Origin: an uncultured Sulfurovum sp.
GTDB lineage: Bacteria > Campylobacterota > Campylobacteria > Campylobacterales > Sulfurovaceae
Direction: 5' to 3'
DNA length: 10,893 nucleotides
Assembly (NCBI GenBank): GCA_902727905.1
Contig: CACVAR010000267.1
Location: forward strand, 9,518 to 20,410
The position numbers and the translations under genes were made by a program. Shown in pieces: positions 6,071 to 10,893 of the stretch. Below the pieces are notes generated by a model. That model saw only the letters and a list, made by a program, of their open reading frames with translations. It was not told where the DNA came from and did not search any database. Numbering within the stretch: position 1 is the first letter of the stretch; each line of letters opens with the position of its first letter.

Positions 6071-7665
6071 TGAAAAAACTTCTACTCTTTTTCCTTTTAG
6101 GACTGGCTCTTCTCCAAGCTAAGAGCTTTACTTTTAAGGAGATAGAAGTTATGCCCTCTTCTTTTGCCAAAGACTACTATACATGGCGTTTCATCTCTAA
6201 AAAAGAGACTTCAAAACAAGAAGCACTTAAAGCCTATAAATGGACCAAACGAAAAAGCCATAAACTCAAAAAAGCCATCCGAAAAAAACTTGGTTACACT
6301 CCACAAACTCCTAAAAAAAATGCCAAAAAAAAAGATCCAAAAAACTATATAATCTATCCAGCAACAGCTGCAAAAAAATCACTTAAAGAACTCCAAAAAC
6401 TCCAAAATAAAATCAAAAATCAAGGAAAATATTCTGACACTTTAGACGTTATGAGTTCAGCAAATCCATTTCAACAACTAAGCCTTCAAAAAGCTTCTAC
6501 TCAGTGTTATATCTTTAATGCTGTAGGTTCAAAATATCGTAAAAAGCACTTCAACCAAGCCTTTAGTCCTAGACAACTTGAACATCTCATCCATGAAAAA
6601 CAATTTAACAAAAGTATTGAAAAAATCATAACAACCCCTGCACTCAATAAAACAAAAAAGTCACTTGTTTTTATGATTAGCGATAATAACTTAACCTACC
6701 AAGCAAATTTTCTTCTGGCTATTAATGCCATTGAGTTTAAACAACTCGAAGTTGCAAAAAACTTTTTAACCATAGCACGTTCCAAAACACAGTACCAAAG
6801 TAAATTTGACCAAGTTGATTTTTGGTTATATCAAATTACAAACCAACATCAATACCTAAATGCTTTACTTAAAAGTCATGATATAAATATTTATACACTA
6901 AAAGCAAGAGATATTTTAAATAAGCCTTATCCTAAAGTTGAGTCACCAGAACTGGCATTTAAAACACTTGAAAATTTTGATGTTACCAATCCTATTGACT
7001 GGGAACACCTTAAGCTTGAAGTAAAAAATAAACCAAATGACTTAGAAGCCCTTGCACAAAAATATAAAAGTTCTGAAACACTTGGTATCTATAGCTATTT
7101 AAAAGAAAAAGAGAGTAAGTATAAAGTAGCGTATTATCCTATGCCTTACCCACTAGCAATGTGGGGGTTTAAAAAAGAGCGTATAGCCCTACTCTATGCT
7201 ATAGCAAGACAAGAGAGCCGTTTCATTCCAGCTTCTGTTTCACCTTCTTATGCTTTAGGAATGATGCAAATCATGCCTTTTCTTATTAAACATTTAGCAA
7301 AAGAAAGAGGTCAGAAGATTGATTTAAATGAAATGTTTAATCCCTATTTGGCTGTTAATTATGCTAACCAACATTTAGACTATCTAAATAAATGGCTCTA
7401 CAATCCACTTTTAGTAGCTTATGCCTACAATGGAGGAATTGGATTTACAAAGCGTACCATTAGGAGTTCTCACATGTTTAAAAAAGGAAAATATGAACCT
7501 TTTTTAAGTATGGAGCTTGTGGACTATTCAGAAGCAAGAGAATATGGTAAAAAGGTCTTAACCAACTATGTTATTTATTTGAACCTACTAGGGATTCAAA
7601 CAAGGGTTTCTCCCCTTTTGAATAGTTTAGAATATCCTTCCCAAAGCGATCGTTTTCGAAAATAA
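6070..7665 (+). CDS. slt: Soluble lytic murein transglycosylase (Slt)
   Basis: A 531-residue periplasmic enzyme that cleaves the MurNAc-GlcNAc bond of peptidoglycan, forming 1,6-anhydro-MurNAc ends. A signal peptide (1-17, ending LLQA) is followed by a lysine-rich block (about 59-113), an alpha-helical superhelical region (about 120-340) and the catalytic SLT domain (about 365-510). The domain shows IARQESRF with catalytic Glu382, GMMQIMP (397-403), NPYLAVNYA (424-432) and AYNGG (452-456). The start overlaps the yggT stop as TAATG, with AGGA at 6061-6064. The last 31 codons lie on the opposite strand of the lipoprotein gene; residues past about 508 are not conserved family sequence and may be an extension. 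The early coding region carries an A8 and an A9 tract that could slip. C. jejuni has slt in the same place, from memory. Confidence 0.92.
   Translation: MKKLLLFFLLGLALLQAKSFTFKEIEVMPSSFAKDYYTWRFISKKETSKQEALKAYKWTKRKSHKLKKAIRKKLGYTPQTPKKNAKKKDPKNYIIYPATAAKKSLKELQKLQNKIKNQGKYSDTLDVMSSANPFQQLSLQKASTQCYIFNAVGSKYRKKHFNQAFSPRQLEHLIHEKQFNKSIEKIITTPALNKTKKSLVFMISDNNLTYQANFLLAINAIEFKQLEVAKNFLTIARSKTQYQSKFDQVDFWLYQITNQHQYLNALLKSHDINIYTLKARDILNKPYPKVESPELAFKTLENFDVTNPIDWEHLKLEVKNKPNDLEALAQKYKSSETLGIYSYLKEKESKYKVAYYPMPYPLAMWGFKKERIALLYAIARQESRFIPASVSPSYALGMMQIMPFLIKHLAKERGQKIDLNEMFNPYLAVNYANQHLDYLNKWLYNPLLVAYAYNGGIGFTKRTIRSSHMFKKGKYEPFLSMELVDYSEAREYGKKVLTNYVIYLNLLGIQTRVSPLLNSLEYPSQSDRFRK
6313..6333 (+). 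repeat. Paired homopolymer tracts (A8 and A9) inside slt
   Basis: Eight A bases (6313-6320) and nine A bases (6325-6333) are separated by TGCC within the lysine-rich N-terminal part of Slt (about residues 82-89). Loss of one base would shift reading into a frame that stops by 6352 and remove the catalytic domain. Lysine could have been encoded with AAG to break the tracts. Slippage is a possibility, not shown. Confidence 0.7.
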
Positions 7666-8143
7666 GAGTAAAATCGTTTGTAGGTGACTTTTTAAACTTT
7701 ACTTTATAATAAGTACTCCAATTATCAACCATAGGCATTTCATAACGTAAAGGGTCATCATTCTCTAACTCTATAACTTCAATGGGTGCTAAACCATTTA
7801 AAGTTAACGAGTAACCTTTTGTATTAAACTTATGTTTCTCACTGTTTTGAATATAAACACCAATAAAAAAATATTCAGCATCTTGCATTTTATTTAGAAA
7901 TCGTTTTTTACAATTTCTTTCTTCAAAAACTGGATTCAAATAGGTAGCTGTTAAAAGTGCCTTAGTCTCAAACGAAGCTATAAGCTGTGCTTTTTGAGTA
8001 TTTATTAAGCTGTTATGGAAGATGTCATCTTTTGTAAAAAGCTGCCCAAAATCAGACTTATCTCTAACTTTACACTCTTCTTTTTTTGCAGAACATCCAG
8101 CCATTACAAATACTGCTATAAGAAGTAAAATATTTTTATACAT
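7571..8143 (-). CDS. Predicted lipoprotein of unknown function
   Basis: A 190-residue protein with a lipoprotein signal peptide: hydrophobic 4-14, then the lipobox MAGC with lipidated Cys17. The next residues, SAKKEE, have no Asp at +2, so an outer-membrane location is plausible. The mature part has two further Cys (24 and 78), a possible beta-rich middle (about 92-165, with YFFIGVYIQN and YKVKFKKS) and no motif that I recognise. AAAGG lies about 10 bases before the ATG. The last 31 codons overlap the 3' end of slt head-on for 95 bp. An opposite-strand gene between slt and mobB exists in C. jejuni (Cj0842, from memory), which suggests the arrangement is old. A role near the cell wall is a guess from the neighbour only. 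Confidence 0.8.
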   Translation of the reverse strand: MYKNILLLIAVFVMAGCSAKKEECKVRDKSDFGQLFTKDDIFHNSLINTQKAQLIASFETKALLTATYLNPVFEERNCKKRFLNKMQDAEYFFIGVYIQNSEKHKFNTKGYSLTLNGLAPIEVIELENDDPLRYEMPMVDNWSTYYKVKFKKSPTNDFTLIFENDRFGKDILNYSKGEKPLFESLVGSNK

Positions 8144-8162
8144 GAGTTATTAACCTTTAAAT

Positions 8163-8225
8163 TTGACCCATTTTAACATATTTAGTATAAACTTTTATGT
8201 ATAATTTACTTTATACACCAAGGAG
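8163..8225 (+). promoter_or_regulatory. mobB promoter and ribosome binding site; fixes the mobB start
   Basis: TTGACC (8163-8168) and TATAAA (8186-8191) are 17 bases apart, a good sigma-70 pair. A second -10, TATAAT, lies at 8200-8205. AAGGAG at 8220-8225 precedes the ATG at 8230. Read on the minus strand, AGTATA (8184-8189) is TATACT and could serve the divergent lipoprotein gene, so the two promoters may overlap. Confidence 0.55.
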
Positions 8226-8229
8226 TATT

Positions 8230-8724
8230 ATGAAACGTTTTGCTGTTGCTTTTACTGGTCCATCAGGTTCGGGAAAAACTACGCTTGTTGAAAAAATTTC
8301 TAATGTTTTAATCCAACAAAAAGAAGTTGCCATTATCAAACATGACCCCAAAGATAAAGCAATATTTGACACAGAAGGTAAAGACAGTCACACACTTTCA
8401 CAAACTGGTGCAGAGGTCGTTATAACTTCGCCTACGCGAACTACTTATTTCTCACAACGGAATAAAGAGTTAGAAGAGATTATTAGACTATTCAATCACT
8501 TCGACATTCTCCTTGTTGAAGGTCTAAAAACGCTTCCTCTACCTCGTATTGCTATTTTTAGAAATAGCATTGAAGAGAGTTATCTAAGCTGTTCAGAGGC
8601 TATAGCCATTGATCAAACCATTAATATAAGTGAATACAATATCCCTGAAAATATTGATATTTTAGATTTAAATAATACTACTCAAGTCATCGAGTGGATA
8701 AACAAACATGCTAAGGAAGTATAG
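8230..8724 (+). CDS. mobB: MobB, molybdopterin-guanine dinucleotide biosynthesis adaptor GTPase
   Basis: A 164-residue P-loop GTP-binding protein that assists MobA in adding GMP to molybdopterin, making the bis-MGD cofactor of enzymes such as formate dehydrogenase, nitrate reductase and DMSO reductase. The Walker A motif is GPSGSGKTT (10-18). IIKHDP (35-40), the D-x-EGKDSHTLSQTGA stretch (47-61), DILLVEGLK (92-100) and LPRIAIFR (104-111) are typical of MobB. The frame stays open back to an ATG at 8197, but that would put the TATAAT hexamer inside the coding region; AAGGAG at 8220-8225 supports 8230. The stop TAG overlaps the GTG start of fbp by one base. mobA is not in the window. The link to fbp is positional; no pathway connection is known. 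Confidence 0.92.
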   Translation: MKRFAVAFTGPSGSGKTTLVEKISNVLIQQKEVAIIKHDPKDKAIFDTEGKDSHTLSQTGAEVVITSPTRTTYFSQRNKELEEIIRLFNHFDILLVEGLKTLPLPRIAIFRNSIEESYLSCSEAIAIDQTINISEYNIPENIDILDLNNTTQVIEWINKHAKEV

Positions 8725-9569
8725 TGAACGATATATTTAAAACCATTAAACAAGTTGCTTTTGAAATTGACCATGCCATTAAGACATCGGACCTTGGGTA
8801 CTCTGACTCTGAAAACTCTTCAGGAGAAGATCAACTTAAATTAGATGTACAATCAGACCTTATCATTGAAAAAGCATTTGCAACAGTATCCTCTGTAAAA
8901 GCACTTGTAAGTGAAGAAAAAGAAGGGGTGTTAGAACTTTCTCCAAGTGGTAAATATACGGTTTGTTATGATCCTCTTGATGGTTCAAGCCTTGTTGATG
9001 TTAACCTTTCGGTTGGATCTATCTTTGGTATCTATGAAGGTGAGTTAGAAGGTAAAAACCTTGTTGCCTCTGCTTACGTTGTCTATGGACCAAGAGTTGA
9101 GCTTGTGGTGGCTACTAGAAATACTAAGCCTACACTTTCAAGAGTGATTGCTGGTGAATTTAAAGAGATTGGTGAAATTAACATGAATGAAAAAGGTAAA
9201 CTAAATGCTTCTGGGGGAACACAGCAGAATTGGTCAACAACGCATAAAACATTTATTGACAAATTATTCTCAGAAGGTTATCGTTTACGTTATTCAGGGG
9301 GTATGGTTCCAGACTTACACCAAATCATGCTTAAAGGTGGAGGACTCTTCTCTTACCCCGGAACGACTGACAAACCAGAAGGAAAACTAAGACAACTTTT
9401 TGAGGTTATTCCTTTTGCACTTATGTACGAACAAGCTGGTGGAGAAGCAATTGACAACAATGGTCTAAGACTACTAGAACTTGTACCTTCACACCCACAT
9501 GATACCAGCCCATGTTTCTTTGGGTCAAAATCTGAAATAACTGCCCTACGTGAGGCTTATGGAGTATAA
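8724..9569 (+). CDS. fbp: Fructose-1,6-bisphosphatase, class I
   Basis: A 281-residue cytoplasmic enzyme that hydrolyses fructose 1,6-bisphosphate to fructose 6-phosphate in gluconeogenesis, with Mg2+. GEDQLKLDV (34-42) matches the N-terminal substrate-side motif. SEE (63-65), the metal site YDPLDGSSLVDVN (82-94), RYSGGMVPDLHQ (189-200), KLRQLFE with metal ligand Glu227 (221-227) and EQAGG (236-240) are all intact. It is shorter than the enterobacterial enzyme (about 330 residues); Campylobacter forms are about this length, from memory. It starts with GTG at 8724, overlapping the mobB stop as TAGTG, with AAGGAAG at 8713-8719. In an autotrophic member of the phylum using the reverse TCA cycle it would feed sugar phosphate and cell-wall synthesis; that use is inference. 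Confidence 0.95.
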   Translation: MNDIFKTIKQVAFEIDHAIKTSDLGYSDSENSSGEDQLKLDVQSDLIIEKAFATVSSVKALVSEEKEGVLELSPSGKYTVCYDPLDGSSLVDVNLSVGSIFGIYEGELEGKNLVASAYVVYGPRVELVVATRNTKPTLSRVIAGEFKEIGEINMNEKGKLNASGGTQQNWSTTHKTFIDKLFSEGYRLRYSGGMVPDLHQIMLKGGGLFSYPGTTDKPEGKLRQLFEVIPFALMYEQAGGEAIDNNGLRLLELVPSHPHDTSPCFFGSKSEITALREAYGV

Positions 9570-9589
9570 CTATTATGGAGGAAAATGCT

Positions 9590-9787
9590 ATGAATGAAAA
9601 AGTTTTGGATGAATGGGAACTAGAACTTCAAAAACAGAAACGACTTCTTGAAGCACATATGAAAGAGCTAGGCATAAAATCTGAAATGGATTGTCCTGAC
9701 TTCCCAAACTGTAAAGTACAAGAAGCTTATGTTCAAGCCGTCTACAACAGTATGAGTAAAGGTGCTGGTGGTGGTTTTGAGTTTTAA
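9590..9787 (+). CDS. Small conserved-looking acidic protein (65 aa)
   Basis: A 65-residue protein with a charged helical N-terminus (about 1-30, MNEKVLDEWELELQKQKRLL, likely one amphipathic helix), then EMDCPDFPNCKVQEAY with two Cys in a C-x5-C arrangement (38 and 44) and a Gly-rich tail (GAGGGFEF). It has no signal peptide or membrane helix. I chose the ATG at 9590 because GGAGG (9577-9581) lies eight bases before it; the upstream in-frame ATG at 9575 overlaps that site. It follows fbp by 20 bases in the mobB-fbp unit. From memory, a similar small gene (Cj0839c) follows fbp in C. jejuni. The function is unknown; the two Cys could bind metal or form a redox pair. Confidence 0.75.
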   Translation: MNEKVLDEWELELQKQKRLLEAHMKELGIKSEMDCPDFPNCKVQEAYVQAVYNSMSKGAGGGFEF

Positions 9788-9798
9788 TAACTCTTTTT
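9779..9798 (+). terminator. Weak intrinsic terminator for mobB-fbp unit
   Basis: GAGTT (9779-9783) and AACTC (9789-9793) form a five-pair stem with a five-base loop, followed directly by TTTTT (9794-9798). The stem includes the stop codon of the small gene, and the T run reaches the stop codon of the convergent TonB gene. The stem is short and AT-rich, so termination may be weak. Confidence 0.4.
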
Positions 9799-10687
9799 AA
9801 TAACCATAAATCGAGTACTTCACATAAAAAATTATTTTAGTTGTAGTACTTGGGTATGGATAATCCATATAAGCCACACGAATTAACGATAAGGTGTTAT
9901 CATCTAAAGCTCTATAACCTATACGTGTTTTTAACCGTAAAGCAGAAATATCACCATTTGGATGTAAGTTAAATGAAACAACATTCGTTCCTTGTTGCCC
10001 TGTCCTACCAGCTCCTTCAGGGTAACCTCTACGTGTTAAAGTTCTCTGTGTAATCTCTTGAATCTTATTTAAATTATTTTCAATAAACTTTTTCTGTGTT
10101 GGTGTATAATTATGGAATCCAGGACCATAAAGTTTTCTAATCTTATTATTAGGGTAGGACCAAGGTGAAACTTCCGATGCTTTTTGTGTCTTAGGTGTTA
10201 TCATAGGTTGAGGAATATAAACCATCTCACTTTCAAATGCTTCCAACTCTTTACGCTTTTTTTCAGCTTCTCTATCACGATTTATTTTTGCATTGTCAAC
10301 TTTTTTAGGAACATGAACCTTTTTTTTAGATGGCTTCTTCTTTACAACAATTTTCTTTTTAACTACTTTCTTCTTTTTGACAACCTTCTTCTTAACTGGC
10401 TTCTTTTTTACAATTTTCTTTTTCTTGACAGGTTTTTTCTTTACAACCTTTTTTTTAACAACTTTCTTCTTAGTTTCTTTCTTAACAATAGGTTTAGCTA
10501 CAGGTTGGGGAGCGACCTTAGGGACTATAGGCTTAGCAGGAATTGGAATATTTTTTATATCAATCTTAATAACATGGTTACTTCTAGGTATAGGGGTTTT
10601 TTCTAACTTCGCATATTGAGTTACTACAAACCAAATTAGCAAAGCATAAATTAACATAGAAATAATTAATGCTTTCAATACCCTCAT
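9797..10687 (-). CDS. tonB: TonB-family energy transducer with lysine-rich linker
   Basis: A 296-residue inner-membrane-anchored periplasmic protein. TonB carries proton-motive energy from ExbB/ExbD to outer-membrane receptors for iron chelates, vitamin B12 and similar ligands. One N-terminal membrane helix (about 5-24, ALIISMLIYALLIWFVV) is followed by a short Pro/Ile stretch, a linker of KKK(V/P)V-type repeats (about 68-129), a charged helix (about 134-152) and a C-terminal TonB-like domain (about 215-296) with RRGYPEGAG, NGDISALRL, ALDDNTLSLI and a last strand KIIFYVKYSIYGY. The ATG at 10687 is preferred because AAAGAG (10701-10696) is eight bases upstream; GTG codons at 10696 and 10693 lie too close to it. 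No exbB, exbD or receptor gene is in view. It ends nine bases from the small gene on the other strand. It could instead be one of several TonB paralogues with a specialised partner. Confidence 0.82.
   Translation of the reverse strand: MRVLKALIISMLIYALLIWFVVTQYAKLEKTPIPRSNHVIKIDIKNIPIPAKPIVPKVAPQPVAKPIVKKETKKKVVKKKVVKKKPVKKKKIVKKKPVKKKVVKKKKVVKKKIVVKKKPSKKKVHVPKKVDNAKINRDREAEKKRKELEAFESEMVYIPQPMITPKTQKASEVSPWSYPNNKIRKLYGPGFHNYTPTQKKFIENNLNKIQEITQRTLTRRGYPEGAGRTGQQGTNVVSFNLHPNGDISALRLKTRIGYRALDDNTLSLIRVAYMDYPYPSTTTKIIFYVKYSIYGY
10301..10486 (-). repeat. Lysine-repeat tract in the TonB linker
   Basis: This stretch encodes about 62 residues, of which 36 are Lys by my count, mostly as KKKVV or KKKPV units with no exact long nucleotide repeat. 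The coding strand is mostly purine with GTT/GTA/GTC and CCT/CCA breaks. Usual TonB linkers alternate Pro with Lys or Glu; this one is almost only Lys and Val. Confidence 0.85.
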
Positions 10688-10708
10688 TCTCACCACTCTT
10701 TAATTATT

Positions 10709-10748
10709 AGATAAATTTAAAACAGTATAATCAAAAAAAAATTTATCT
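10709..10748. promoter_or_regulatory. Divergent tonB/hemL promoters flanked by a 10-bp inverted repeat
   Basis: TATAAT on the plus strand (10726-10731) serves hemL. TATACT on the minus strand (10729-10724), preceded on that strand by a run of nine T (A9 at 10733-10741 on plus), suits tonB. The two -10 elements share four bases, so the promoters should compete. AGATAAATTT (10709-10718) and AAATTTATCT (10739-10748) are perfect reverse complements whose centre, 10728.5, falls on the shared -10. The halves are 30 bp apart centre to centre, about three helical turns. A repressor site for both genes is an inference; the GATAA/TTATC ends recall Fur-type half sites, but it is not a Fur box. Confidence 0.5.
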
Positions 10749-10777
10749 CGTATTAAACGAGCTTAAAAGGACAATAT

Positions 10778-10893
10778 ATGAGTTACAGCAAAAGTGAAGT
10801 AGCCTTTAAAGAAGCATATGAAGTTATTCCTGGAGGAGTAGACTCACCAGTTAGAGCATTTTCATCAGTTGGTGGTACACCAGTTTTTATAGA
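10778..10893 (+). CDS. hemL: Glutamate-1-semialdehyde 2,1-aminomutase, N-terminal fragment
   Basis: Thirty-eight codons are visible before the window ends. Residues 7-32, with AFKEAYEVIPGG, VDSPVRAF and SVGGTP, match the start of HemL, the PLP-dependent enzyme that turns glutamate-1-semialdehyde into 5-aminolevulinate in the C5 haem pathway. AAAGGA (10766-10771) lies six bases before the ATG. The pathway begins with Glu-tRNA, so a working glutamyl-tRNA synthetase must exist somewhere in this genome, which matters given the degenerate homologue at 4263. The PLP-binding Lys and the rest of the protein are off the edge. The family call is confident because the GGVDSPVRAF motif is very characteristic. 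Confidence 0.93.
   Translation, partial: MSYSKSEVAFKEAYEVIPGGVDSPVRAFSSVGGTPVFI

Noticed and set aside
8197..8229. Eleven-residue N-terminal extension of MobB
   Set aside because: It would overlap a TATAAT element and lies before a clear AAGGAG that serves the ATG at 8230; MobB proteins begin close to the P-loop strand, as the shorter form does.
9575..9589. Upstream ATG for the small protein after fbp
   Set aside because: This ATG overlaps the GGAGG that is correctly spaced for the ATG at 9590.
10184..10619. Phe/Leu-rich plus-strand frames that look like membrane proteins
   Set aside because: They are the reverse reading of the TonB lysine-codon tract (AAA/AAG read as TTT/CTT), which creates false hydrophobic proteins.
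10688..10696. GTG starts for TonB upstream of the ATG at 10687
   Set aside because: The only ribosome binding site (AAAGAG) would touch or overlap these codons, while it is well spaced for the ATG.
10747..10761. CTCGT/ACGAG hairpin in the hemL leader as a riboswitch or attenuator
   Set aside because: A five-pair stem with a five-base loop and no further structure is too small to support a regulatory RNA call.

Overview
The window is low-GC DNA whose gene content and order point to Campylobacterota (Epsilonproteobacteria). From memory, the run GluRS / YggT / Slt / opposite-strand lipoprotein / MobB / Fbp / small acidic protein matches the Cj0845c to Cj0839c region of Campylobacter jejuni. The TonB and HemL genes at the right end, and general sequence character, would also suit a free-living relative such as Sulfurimonas or Arcobacter. 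The genus cannot be fixed from the sequence alone.

Left third (1-3950, minus strand): a tightly coupled operon for the periplasm-spanning part of a type IV pilus or type II secretion-like machine. In transcription order it has a PilM/PilN-like (MshI-like) protein, a PilO/MshJ-like protein, a PilP/MshK-like protein and an MshL-type secretin that runs off the left edge. The three junctions overlap by 4, 1 and 1 bases, and the order copies mshI-J-K-L.

A 312-bp intergenic region of about 17% GC separates this operon from a divergent plus-strand operon (4263-7665). That operon encodes a glutamyl-tRNA synthetase homologue, a two-repeat YggT membrane protein and a lytic transglycosylase, all joined by TAATG overlaps. 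The synthetase homologue is the most unusual item. It is full length and intact and keeps its zinc site and tRNA-binding half, but its HIGH motif reads SIAS, its GED motif is altered and the KMSKS loop is missing. It looks like a catalytically dead pseudo-synthetase sitting in the usual gltX locus.

Centre to right: a lipoprotein gene on the minus strand overlaps the 3' end of slt by 95 bp. It diverges from mobB, which is coupled to fbp (GTG start), followed by a 65-residue conserved-looking protein. That unit converges on a minus-strand TonB-family gene whose periplasmic linker is about 58% lysine. TonB in turn diverges from the start of hemL (glutamate-1-semialdehyde aminomutase), which is cut by the right edge. 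The TonB/hemL promoters overlap, and a perfect 10-bp inverted repeat lies symmetrically around them.

No tRNA, rRNA, CRISPR array, insertion sequence or attachment site was seen. Apart from the pilus operon, TonB and the degenerate synthetase, the genes are ordinary housekeeping functions of this phylum.
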